Shown here piece after piece: positions 17,145-25,024 of a DNA stretch of 37,194 nt. The stretch comes from Deltaproteobacteria bacterium. Lineage in GTDB: Bacteria > Myxococcota_A > Polyangia > Polyangiales > Houyiibacteriaceae. The translations under genes and the position numbers were made by a program. The number at the start of each line of letters is the position of its first letter. Positions within the stretch are counted from its first letter, which is position 1. Location of the stretch: the NCBI GenBank assembly GCA_019313915.1, contig JAFDAJ010000012.1, forward strand, positions 1 to 37,194, read 5' to 3'. Under the pieces are notes generated by a model. The model worked only from the letters and a program-made list of their open reading frames with translations. It was not told where the DNA came from and made no database searches.

Positions 17145-18181
17145 GCCGCGCCGGGGAGAGTGGGGCGGAAGATGTAACCCTGCTGTTGTACGACGCAGAC
17201 TCGATTCGGTCCGGCGACCCGGGCCCGGGCCACCGCGATGCTTGCCGCGTCCAGCAGCTCACTGTGCGAGCGAATGCTGCCGCTTGGATACAGCCCGACC
17301 CCAATTGAGATGGTCAGGTCGATCTGGATGGTGCTGGGCACGGCGCTCTGCGGTGAGCGCGCCGCAGTCTCAGCGCTCTCCGGCGAGCGCGCCACCGGTT
17401 CAAACGGTCGGAGCGCGACTTCGGACACGATGCGGTCGGCCAACGTGAGTGCTCTTGCAGGGCGGGTGTTGGGCAGCAGGAGTCCAAACTCCGCGGTCCT
17501 GAATTGCGCTGCGATGTCGGTTGCACGGATTGTGCGTTGCACTCGCTTGGACACCTCGTCGAGAACATCCCGGGCGATTTCAGCGCCGTGCTCTGACACC
17601 AGCTCTCGGAAGTCATCGACCGCGAGGATGCAACAAGCGAGCGGGTCCAAATGACGTTGGGCTTCGTCGAACTCGATCGCGATGCATTCGTGAAAGAAGC
17701 GGTGGTCGGGCAGCTTGCGGAGCTCGTCGTGCATGGGCGTGTAGCGGAGCTCGTTCTTGGCGAACTGCACGTCATCGTGCGCTCGCTTCACCCGAAGCAT
17801 GTTCTCGATGCGGGCTAGGAGCTCGGAGTCTTCGAACGGTTTCGTCACGTGATCGTCCGCGCCTGTGCGCAGCCCTTGGACCCGTGGGCTCAGGTCCCCC
17901 GGCGCCGCGAGAATGACGACCGGGACGAAGCGATCCTTGGTGATAGTCTTGACGACTCTGCAGGTATCGATGCCATTCAATCCGGGCATATCGACGTCGA
18001 GCACGACGAGATCGACGGGCTGTGCGCGAACCGCGTCGATCGCCTTCTGGCCGTCGTTTGCCGGGACAACCACGAGGCCGCGCGCCCGAAGCAGTTGAGA
18101 TATGCGTTCGCACGTCGCACGATCATCATCGGCGACAACCACCACCGCTTTCGGAAATGGACGGGCACTCCCCACTCCCAC
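17141..18181 (-). CDS. response regulator with receiver and degenerate GGDEF domain
   Basis: VVVVADDDR, LVVLDVDMPGLNGIDTC, TKPFEDSELLARI receiver motifs; GGDEF-like region RATDIAAQFRTAEFGLLLPNT. Confidence 0.88.
   Translation of the reverse strand: MGVGSARPFPKAVVVVADDDRATCERISQLLRARGLVVVPANDGQKAIDAVRAQPVDLVVLDVDMPGLNGIDTCRVVKTITKDRFVPVVILAAPGDLSPRVQGLRTGADDHVTKPFEDSELLARIENMLRVKRAHDDVQFAKNELRYTPMHDELRKLPDHRFFHECIAIEFDEAQRHLDPLACCILAVDDFRELVSEHGAEIARDVLDEVSKRVQRTIRATDIAAQFRTAEFGLLLPNTRPARALTLADRIVSEVALRPFEPVARSPESAETAARSPQSAVPSTIQIDLTISIGVGLYPSGSIRSHSELLDAASIAVARARVAGPNRVCVVQQQGYIFRPTLPGAA
17337..17396 (-). repeat. two tandem 30-bp palindromic units in the receiver-GGDEF gene
   Basis: Coding strand ggtggcgcgctcgccggagagcgctgagac + tgcggcgcgctcaccgcagagcgccgtgcc, translated (V)ARSPESAETAARSPQSAVP. 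Confidence 0.9.
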
Positions 18182-18289
18182 ACAATAGCCGAGCGAGGTG
18201 CGATTCGCGAGCCTTCGCGGTCGAGTTTCCCTGAGCGTCCGACCCGTCTATACTACCAATCGACGCGCCTTCCGTGGCGTGGGGCCTAA

Positions 18290-19711
18290 ATGGAGCTCAA
18301 GCAGCAACTCAAACTATCGCAGCAGCTCATCATGACGCCGCAGCTCCAGCAGGCGATCAAGCTGCTGCAGATGTCACGCATGGAGCTGAGCGAGCTCGTG
18401 CAGGAGGAGCTGCTCGAGAATCCCATACTCGAGGAGGGGCTCGAGTCGCGCGAGACGAGCAGCGCCGGCGTCGAGGAAGCGCCTGCGCCCGAGGTCGAAG
18501 CCCATGAGGCGAAGAAGCAAGAGATCGACTGGGAGCGCTACCTCGAGAATCAATCGAACGAGGCGCCGATGCCTTCGATACGTCGCGGGCCGGACGAGGA
18601 GATTCCCGGGCTCGAAGCGACGCTTTCGACCGTCGAAGATCTGAGCGAGCACCTCGAATGGCAACTGCGCATGGGCGACTTCGTCGAGGATGAGCGTCGT
18701 TTCGCCGTCTTGGTCATCGGAAATCTCGACGAGAACGGCTACTTGAAAATCGAAGGCCTTGCTCCTGAGAGCATCGTGCCGCGGCTTGCGGCCGAGGCCG
18801 GTCTCAATGCTGAAGACGCCGAAGAAGTTCTTGCGATGATCCAACAGTTCGATCCGCTGGGGGTTGCCGCCCGCTCGCTCGAAGAGTGTTTGATCATCCA
18901 GGCGAAGAACTACGGCATGGATGAGCTCGTGCTCCGCGTGCTGTCAGATCATCTGAGCGACCTCGAGAAGCGGCACTATTCAGCCGTCGCCAAGACATGC
19001 GGGTGCTCGCTCGAGGATGTGTACGACGTTGCGCAGATCATCGCGGAGCTCGAGCCGCGGCCGGCTCGCCGGTTCCAGACGGAGGAGCCGCGATACATCG
19101 TGCCCGACGTCTACGTACACAAGGTGGGGGACGAGTACTACGTCGTAGCCAACGACGATGGCATGCCCAAGCTCAAGATCAGCGGTTTCTACCGCACGGC
19201 CATGGCGGACAATCCCAAGGCCAAGGAGTACATCCAGGACAAGCTCCGAAGCGCCCAATGGCTGATTCGCAGCATCGACCAGCGCCGCAAGACCATCGTC
19301 AAGGTCACCGAGTGCATCGTCGAAAAGCAGCACGATTTCTTCGATAAGGGCATCGAGCACCTGAAACCGATGATTTTGCGCGACGTGGCCGAAACCGTAG
19401 GCATGCACGAGAGCACGATTTCCCGCGTGACCAGCAACAAATACGTTCACACGCCCAGGGGCACTTTCGAGTTGAAGTACTTCTTCAACAGCGCCATAAG
19501 ACGGGATCATCAGGACGATATCGCCTCGGAAAGCGTAAAACAGGCGATCAAGAGCATCATCGGCCACGAGGACGAGAAGGCCCCGTTGTCCGATCAAAAA
19601 ATCGTTGAAATACTTGGACAGGACGACATCAAGATTGCCCGGCGCACGGTCGCGAAGTACCGCGAAATGCTCGGCATCTTGAGTTCATCAAAACGTAAGA
19701 AGTACTTTTAG
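18290..19711 (+). CDS. rpoN: RNA polymerase sigma-54 factor
   Basis: N-term MELKQQLKLSQQLIMTPQLQQAIKLLQMSRMEL...ELLENPILEE; C-term RpoN box ARRTVAKYREMLGI. Confidence 0.98.
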   Translation: MELKQQLKLSQQLIMTPQLQQAIKLLQMSRMELSELVQEELLENPILEEGLESRETSSAGVEEAPAPEVEAHEAKKQEIDWERYLENQSNEAPMPSIRRGPDEEIPGLEATLSTVEDLSEHLEWQLRMGDFVEDERRFAVLVIGNLDENGYLKIEGLAPESIVPRLAAEAGLNAEDAEEVLAMIQQFDPLGVAARSLEECLIIQAKNYGMDELVLRVLSDHLSDLEKRHYSAVAKTCGCSLEDVYDVAQIIAELEPRPARRFQTEEPRYIVPDVYVHKVGDEYYVVANDDGMPKLKISGFYRTAMADNPKAKEYIQDKLRSAQWLIRSIDQRRKTIVKVTECIVEKQHDFFDKGIEHLKPMILRDVAETVGMHESTISRVTSNKYVHTPRGTFELKYFFNSAIRRDHQDDIASESVKQAIKSIIGHEDEKAPLSDQKIVEILGQDDIKIARRTVAKYREMLGILSSSKRKKYF

Positions 19712-19725
19712 TCGCTGGAGGGTCG

Positions 19726-20052
19726 ATGCGTATTAGCTACACATTTCGCAACATGGAGTCGTCTGACGGCATCAAGAACTACGCATCCGAGAAGATAGGC
19801 AAGGTCCAAAAGTACATGCGGGCTCCGCTTCACGCCGAGGTCACTTTTTCGATGGAGCGGCACTTGCACCGAGTCGACTTGAATCTTACTGGCGACGGCC
19901 ATCAGTACGCCGGTCATGGTCAGTCCGAGGACATGTACGCGACCATCGACCAGGTCGTCGACAAGATCGACCGACAGGTTCGGGACATGAAAGCTACGGA
20001 GACCCACCGCAGGCGGCATGGCGGCGAGTCCCTCCGTCACCCCGAAGATTGA
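19726..20052 (+). CDS. hpf: ribosome hibernation promoting factor (short form)
   Basis: MRISYTFRNMESSDGIKNYASEKIGKVQKYM...EDMYATIDQVVDKIDRQVRDMK; position directly downstream of rpoN. Confidence 0.92.
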   Translation: MRISYTFRNMESSDGIKNYASEKIGKVQKYMRAPLHAEVTFSMERHLHRVDLNLTGDGHQYAGHGQSEDMYATIDQVVDKIDRQVRDMKATETHRRRHGGESLRHPED

Positions 20053-20096
20053 TCCGCATTGCGCCCATGTGACGGGTGGGGTATCGCCTCGCCGTC

Positions 20097-20543
20097 ATGC
20101 TGGCCGACCTACTTCATCCCGAGCGCGTGCGCGTCGGGCTGACGATTTCCGACAAGGAAGCCGCGCTGCGCACCATCGCATCACTGCTCTGCATGCCGGA
20201 AGGAGCCGTCGACGAGGAAGTCGTCTACAACGTGCTCCGAGACCGCGAGCGATTGGCCAGCACGGGAATTGGGAGCGGGGTTGCCATCCCGCACGGCCGC
20301 TATGACGGAGTGGGCGAGCTGCGAGCAGCGGTTGCCGTGTGTCCCGCTGGTGTCGACTTCGACGCGGTCGACTCGTTGCCCGTGACGATTCTAGTCGGCA
20401 TCGTGGGGCCCAGGTCCATGCCGCAGAAGCATTTGGCCGCTCTGGCGGGCGTGTCTCGCGTCCTTCGAAACGACGAGAAGCGCGAAGCGCTCCTCAAGGC
20501 GGTCGATGCCGCCGATGCGTATCGCACGCTGGTCGAGCCCTGA
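20097..20543 (+). CDS. ptsN: PTS EIIA-Ntr-type protein
   Basis: LRDRERLASTGIGSGVAIPHGRYDG (active-site His); genome context hpf-ptsN. ORF in track begins at 20076 (GTG). Confidence 0.93.
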   Translation: MLADLLHPERVRVGLTISDKEAALRTIASLLCMPEGAVDEEVVYNVLRDRERLASTGIGSGVAIPHGRYDGVGELRAAVAVCPAGVDFDAVDSLPVTILVGIVGPRSMPQKHLAALAGVSRVLRNDEKREALLKAVDAADAYRTLVEP

Positions 20544-20582
20544 CGGGCAGACAGTGAAGCGGCACTCGCGTATGATGCGCAG

Positions 20583-21584
20583 GTGACGCAGTCCTCCTCC
20601 TCGCAGCGCGGTGGCCTTGCCAGCATGCGCGTCGAACGCGGCGTTACGGTCGCGGATTTGCTCGCCGAGCCTCGCCTGCAAGCCATCATGCGTTTGGTTG
20701 CCGGCGAAGAGGGACGGGACCGCGCGATCCACCATCCCCGGGTGCAAAAGCCGGGGCTCGCTCTGGCGGGTCATACCCACGGGGTCGTCCCCACCCGAGT
20801 TCAGATTCTGGGCGAGACCGAGCTCACTTTCCTCGAGGCGCTGTCTTCCGAAGAACAACTCGAGCGGGCGAGTGTGCTGTTCGGCCTTGGGCTATCGCTC
20901 GTGGTCGTCACACGGGGCGCCGAGCCCCCGGTCGCGCTTCTCCAGGCGGCAAGGGAAACCTCCACGCCTCTGGCCGTCGCCGAACCCCGATCGAGTCGCG
21001 CGATTCAGACGCTTCATCGGGTGCTGGACGGCATCCTCGCGCCTTCCGAGACCCGTCACGGAGTCCTGATGGACGTGCACGGCGTCGGCACGTTGCTGCT
21101 GGGACCAAGCGGAATCGGCAAGAGCGAATGCGCGCTCTTTCTCGTCGAGCGTGGGCATCGGTTCGTCGCCGACGACCAGGTGATTTTGTCGCTGCTTCCG
21201 TCCGAGCAAATCATCGGCCGCGCGCCGACTTTGCTGCGGAATCACTTGGAGGTGCGCGGCATCGGCATCATCAACGTCCGCGACTTGTTTGGCGCCAACG
21301 CCGTCCGCTTGGAAAAGACGCTGCAGCTAGTGGTCGAGATTTGCCTCTGGAATGATGACGAGCCCTATGATCGCCTTGGCCTCGACGAGTCCACATTGGA
21401 TATCTTGGGCGTGCCGATTCCCATGTTGCGAATACCGGTCCGGCCAGGGCGCAACATGGCCGTGATCTTGGAGGTCGCGGCGCGCAACCACATCCTCAAG
21501 GCCGCTGGCCAGCACGGCGCGCAGAAGTTCATCAGCACGTTGATGGGACACATGGAAGATCCGGGCTCGGAGCCTGGGCAATGA
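20583..21584 (+). CDS. hprK: HPr kinase/phosphorylase
   Basis: GVLMDVHGVGTLLLGPSGIGKSECALFLVERGHRFVADDQV Walker A; LEVRGIGIINVRDLFG; LGVPIPMLRIPVRPGRNMAVILEVAARN. Confidence 0.96.
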   Translation: MTQSSSSQRGGLASMRVERGVTVADLLAEPRLQAIMRLVAGEEGRDRAIHHPRVQKPGLALAGHTHGVVPTRVQILGETELTFLEALSSEEQLERASVLFGLGLSLVVVTRGAEPPVALLQAARETSTPLAVAEPRSSRAIQTLHRVLDGILAPSETRHGVLMDVHGVGTLLLGPSGIGKSECALFLVERGHRFVADDQVILSLLPSEQIIGRAPTLLRNHLEVRGIGIINVRDLFGANAVRLEKTLQLVVEICLWNDDEPYDRLGLDESTLDILGVPIPMLRIPVRPGRNMAVILEVAARNHILKAAGQHGAQKFISTLMGHMEDPGSEPGQ

Positions 21585-22510
21585 GCGGGTCTCCGCACGT
21601 CGTCGTCATCACCGGACTGTCGGGCGCGGGACGAACTAGTGCCCTGCGGGTGCTCGAAGATGCGGGTTTCTTTTGTGTCGACAACCTTCCGCCAGGTTTG
21701 GCGCCAGACCTGCTGGGGCTCGTCAGTCGGGAAGCGAAGTCGGCGGCGCGCTCGCCGGAGAGCGCTGTTCCGGTGGTGCGCTCGCCGGAGAGCGCTGTTC
21801 CAGAGCGCGTCGGCTTGGGTATCGACGTTCGCACCGGCGCCTTTCTGAGCGGAGCGGAGGAGACGATTTCGGCGCTCGAGGCTTCCGGGCATCGCGTGCA
21901 AGTGATCTTTCTAGACTGCGCCGACGACGTCCTCGTTCGGCGATTTAGCGAAACCCGCAGGCCCCACGCACTCGCCCGGGCCGGAGATTTGCACGGCGCC
22001 ATCGCTCGGGAGCGCGAACGGCTCGCGGGGCTCCGTGCGCGTGCCGACATCGTGATCGACACCACCGATTTCAGCGTCCACGACCTCCGACATCAGCTCA
22101 TCGACTACATTGGCCGCGACGCAGAACGGCCTTCGATGGTGGTTCGGTTGCTCTCCTTTGGCTTCAAGTACGGGGTCCCCGTGCACGCCGATTTGGTATT
22201 CGATCTGCGGTTTCTGCCGAACCCGCACTTCGTCGAAGCGCTACGGCCCAAGACGGGGTTGGACCCGGACGTGTCCGCGTATGTGATGGAGGCCCCCGAA
22301 ACAAAGGAGCTCCTTCGACACCTGCGGCCGCTGCTCGACTATTCGCTCCCGCACTATGCGCGCGAAGGGAAGGCCTATCTGACCGTGGCGCTCGGATGCA
22401 CCGGCGGGAGACACCGCTCCGTGGCGATGGCTGAAGAGCTTGGGCGTCAGCTCGGCGACGCCCACGAGGTGGTCGTGGTGCATCGGGACGCGCAGCGGGC
22501 TGCCACGTGA
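21581..22510 (+). CDS. rapZ: RNase adapter protein RapZ (YvcJ family)
   Basis: ITGLSGAGRTSALRVLEDAGFFCVDNLPPGLAPDLL; FGFKYGVPVHADLVFDLRFLPNPHFVEALRPKTGLD; AYLTVALGCTGGRHRSVAMAEELGRQL. Contains two repeat units at 21742-21801. Confidence 0.97.
   Translation: MSGSPHVVVITGLSGAGRTSALRVLEDAGFFCVDNLPPGLAPDLLGLVSREAKSAARSPESAVPVVRSPESAVPERVGLGIDVRTGAFLSGAEETISALEASGHRVQVIFLDCADDVLVRRFSETRRPHALARAGDLHGAIARERERLAGLRARADIVIDTTDFSVHDLRHQLIDYIGRDAERPSMVVRLLSFGFKYGVPVHADLVFDLRFLPNPHFVEALRPKTGLDPDVSAYVMEAPETKELLRHLRPLLDYSLPHYAREGKAYLTVALGCTGGRHRSVAMAEELGRQLGDAHEVVVVHRDAQRAAT
21742..21801 (+). repeat. two tandem 30-bp palindromic units in rapZ
   Basis: ggcggcgcgctcgccggagagcgctgttcc + ggtggtgcgctcgccggagagcgctgttcc, translated AARSPESAVPVVRSPESAVP. 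Confidence 0.95.
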
Positions 22511-22785
22511 GCGAACCGCTGACGGCTACCGTAGAGGTGCCCAACAGGTTGGGCCTGCACGCACGGGCTGCTGCGAAGTTGGTCAACCTCGCAAACCGAT
22601 TCGAGTCGCACATCGAGGTCAGCAAGGACGGACAGGTCGCCGACGCCAAGAGCATCATGGGCGTGCTCCTGCTTTGTGGTCAGCAAGGCGCTCAGCTCAC
22701 CATTCGTGCATTGGGGTCCGACGCCAAAGCGGCGCTCGCTGCGCTTTGTGGGCTGGTGGTCGATGGATTCGGGGAGACGCAATGA
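22507..22785 (+). CDS. ptsH: phosphocarrier protein HPr
   Basis: VEVPNRLGLHARAAAKLVNLANRFES (His15) and DAKSIMGVLLL (Ser46). Confidence 0.95.
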   Translation: MSEPLTATVEVPNRLGLHARAAAKLVNLANRFESHIEVSKDGQVADAKSIMGVLLLCGQQGAQLTIRALGSDAKAALAALCGLVVDGFGETQ

Positions 22786-24482
22786 CGAGCCCCGCGCGAT
22801 TCAAGGGGATCGCAGCATCGATCGGCGTCGCAGTGGGGCTGGCCCGAGTCGTAGGCCGCGAGCGTCGCCGACCCTCGTGCCGGCAGATCGACGACACGGC
22901 CATATCGTCCGAGCTCGCGCGATTTGCACGAGCGGTGTCGAATTCACGCGCTGACATCGAATCCGCCAAGCAGGAGCTCACGGATCGGCACGGCTCGACG
23001 TACGCGCCGATTATGGACGTTTATCTTTTGATGCACGGCGATGCGCTTCTCATCGACGCCACTTCCGACGCCATTCGCAACGACAAGGTCAACGCAGAGT
23101 GGGCCCTGTCCCGGGTGACGGAGCGTCTCAAGAAGCCGCTCCTCGAAGACCCGTCTCCTTACTTTCAAGAACGCGCGCGGGATATCGAGCACGTCCGAGA
23201 GCACTTGATGCGTCACCTGTGCGGAGAGCAACGAAGTGAGCCTTCCACCGATGGCCCGGCGGTGTTGATCGCCCATGACCTCACTCCTGCCGATGCCGTG
23301 CACATGTTGGCGCCGCCGACGGTTGGGTTGGTGACCGAAGTGGGTGCGGAGAGCAGTCACACCGCCATCCTCGCCCGCACCTTTGGTGTGCCGGCCGTCG
23401 TCGGCGTCGGTCCGCTACCCGCCGATATTGAGGACGACGACGTCGTTCTAGTCGATGGCTTTGCGGGCGAGGTGACCGTGGGCGCTTCTCCGGAAGAACG
23501 CCGCGCCGCGGAGACCAGGCGTGACCGTTTTTCCGCATTCCTGAAGGCGGAGCGCTCGACCAGCGCAGTCACGCGCGACGGGGTCTCGATTTCGGTTGCG
23601 GCCAACGTAGAGTTGCCGAGCGAGGTGGAGGCCGCACTCGCCCATGGTGCGGAAGGCATTGGCCTCTACAGAACCGAGTTCATGTGTCTCAGTCGCAGGG
23701 AGCCCCCTAGCGAAGAGGAGCAGCTCGAAGCGTATCGCGGCGTCGTCTCGGCGATGGCTCCAAGGCAAGTCGTGTTTCGCACGTTTGATTGGCGAGGTGA
23801 CAAGCGGTTGCGAGCGCACGATCTCGGCGAGCGGGGGCGGGCTTGGCTGAAGACCCAGATCAACGCGGTGCTGCGAGCAAGCAGTGAAGGTTCGGTGGCA
23901 TTGATGTTCCCGATGGTGGCGACCGTGGAGGAGTTTTGCGAGGCTCGGGCGCTGGTCGAAGAATGCCGAAATGGTCTGAGCGACGAACGCGCGAGGTCGG
24001 CACAGCTTCCGATTGGGATGATGGTCGAGGTGCCCTCCGCCGCGTTGCTCGCGGAGCGATTTGCCGAGCACGCCGATTTCTTTGCCGTCGGGACCAACGA
24101 CCTGGCGCACTACACGTTGGCGTTCGATCGTCGCGACAGCCGCTCGAGTGCCAAGCCGCTCGACCCGGCCGTGCTCGGGCTGCTCCAACGAGCCATCACT
24201 GCAGCGAGCGACGCGCAAACGCCTTGCTCGATGTGTGGCGACATGGCTGCCGACCCGGTGGCGCTCTGCCTGGCGTTAGGGCTTGGCTACCGGCAGATAT
24301 CGGTTCCGGTGAGCGTCATCCCATTGGCGCGCGCGGTCATTCGCAACGTGGATCTGCAAGTCGCTGCGGCGGTCGCTGGTGACGCCATGAAGTGCGTCTC
24401 CGCCGATGAGGTTCGTGCGTTGGTGGTCGATCGCCTGGACGCGCAGTTGGGCGCCCTGTGGAAAGAGCAGGGGATCGTCTAG
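22782..24482 (+). CDS. ptsI: PTS enzyme I (phosphoenolpyruvate-protein phosphotransferase)
   Basis: TEVGAESSHTAILARTFGVPAVVG (active His), GAEGIGLYRTEFMCLSR, MMVEVPSAALLAERFAEHADFFAVGTNDLAHYTLAFDRR, CSMCGDMAADP. ATGA overlap with ptsH; the track ORF start at 22440 is upstream read-through. Confidence 0.97.
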   Translation: MTSPARFKGIAASIGVAVGLARVVGRERRRPSCRQIDDTAISSELARFARAVSNSRADIESAKQELTDRHGSTYAPIMDVYLLMHGDALLIDATSDAIRNDKVNAEWALSRVTERLKKPLLEDPSPYFQERARDIEHVREHLMRHLCGEQRSEPSTDGPAVLIAHDLTPADAVHMLAPPTVGLVTEVGAESSHTAILARTFGVPAVVGVGPLPADIEDDDVVLVDGFAGEVTVGASPEERRAAETRRDRFSAFLKAERSTSAVTRDGVSISVAANVELPSEVEAALAHGAEGIGLYRTEFMCLSRREPPSEEEQLEAYRGVVSAMAPRQVVFRTFDWRGDKRLRAHDLGERGRAWLKTQINAVLRASSEGSVALMFPMVATVEEFCEARALVEECRNGLSDERARSAQLPIGMMVEVPSAALLAERFAEHADFFAVGTNDLAHYTLAFDRRDSRSSAKPLDPAVLGLLQRAITAASDAQTPCSMCGDMAADPVALCLALGLGYRQISVPVSVIPLARAVIRNVDLQVAAAVAGDAMKCVSADEVRALVVDRLDAQLGALWKEQGIV

Positions 24483-25024
24483 TTCGAGTCGCCCGACACG
24501 GGTTCCACCAGACGCGCGAGGTCGCCCTCGGTGACCAGTCCCGTCATACGGGCGAGCTCATACCCGTCGGCGCCGTACAGAATGAAGGTCGGCACGATCT
24601 CGATCTTGCCGAGCGAGCTTTCTCCGGTCTCGACGCGCCCGTACGGGTCGGCCCCGACGACAAAGGGCGGATCGAGCGCGTACGCCCATGCTTCGACGAG
24701 TTGCAGCGCACGCGGCTGCGCAGCGACACCGATCACGAGGAGATCGGGATGCTGCGGCACGAAGGGCCGCAGCGATTTCAACGATGCTTGGCTGACCGTG
24801 TCGAAGGTCGCGAAGACGAACAGGAGCACCGGCGTGCCACGGAGGTCCGCAAGTTCGAGCCACCGGCCGTCCGACAGACGGACTCCGAGGTCGAGTCGCT
24901 GGCCCTTCGTCGACTGCGGTGTGGTTTCCGATGGTCCGTTCGCTTTGTGTGCGCAACCCATGCTGAGCACGAGAAGAATCGAGAAGACGGACAGGCCGCG
25001 TTTGGGAAGACTGCTCCTGGTCAT
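24479..25024 (-). CDS. TlpA/redoxin-like thioredoxin-fold lipoprotein lacking CxxC
   Basis: SVFSILLVLSMGC lipobox-like; ELADLRGTPVLLFVFATFDTVSQASLKSLRPF...EIVPTFILYGADGYELARMTGLV thioredoxin-fold pattern with cis-Pro loop (VPTF). Confidence 0.8.
   Translation of the reverse strand: MTRSSLPKRGLSVFSILLVLSMGCAHKANGPSETTPQSTKGQRLDLGVRLSDGRWLELADLRGTPVLLFVFATFDTVSQASLKSLRPFVPQHPDLLVIGVAAQPRALQLVEAWAYALDPPFVVGADPYGRVETGESSLGKIEIVPTFILYGADGYELARMTGLVTEGDLARLVEPVSGDSN

Noticed and set aside
21599-21640. RapZ Walker A with Arg instead of Lys (GLSGAGRTS)
   Set aside because: GAGR[ST] variants are, to my knowledge, common in RapZ/YvcJ proteins of other phyla, so not strong evidence of inactivation.
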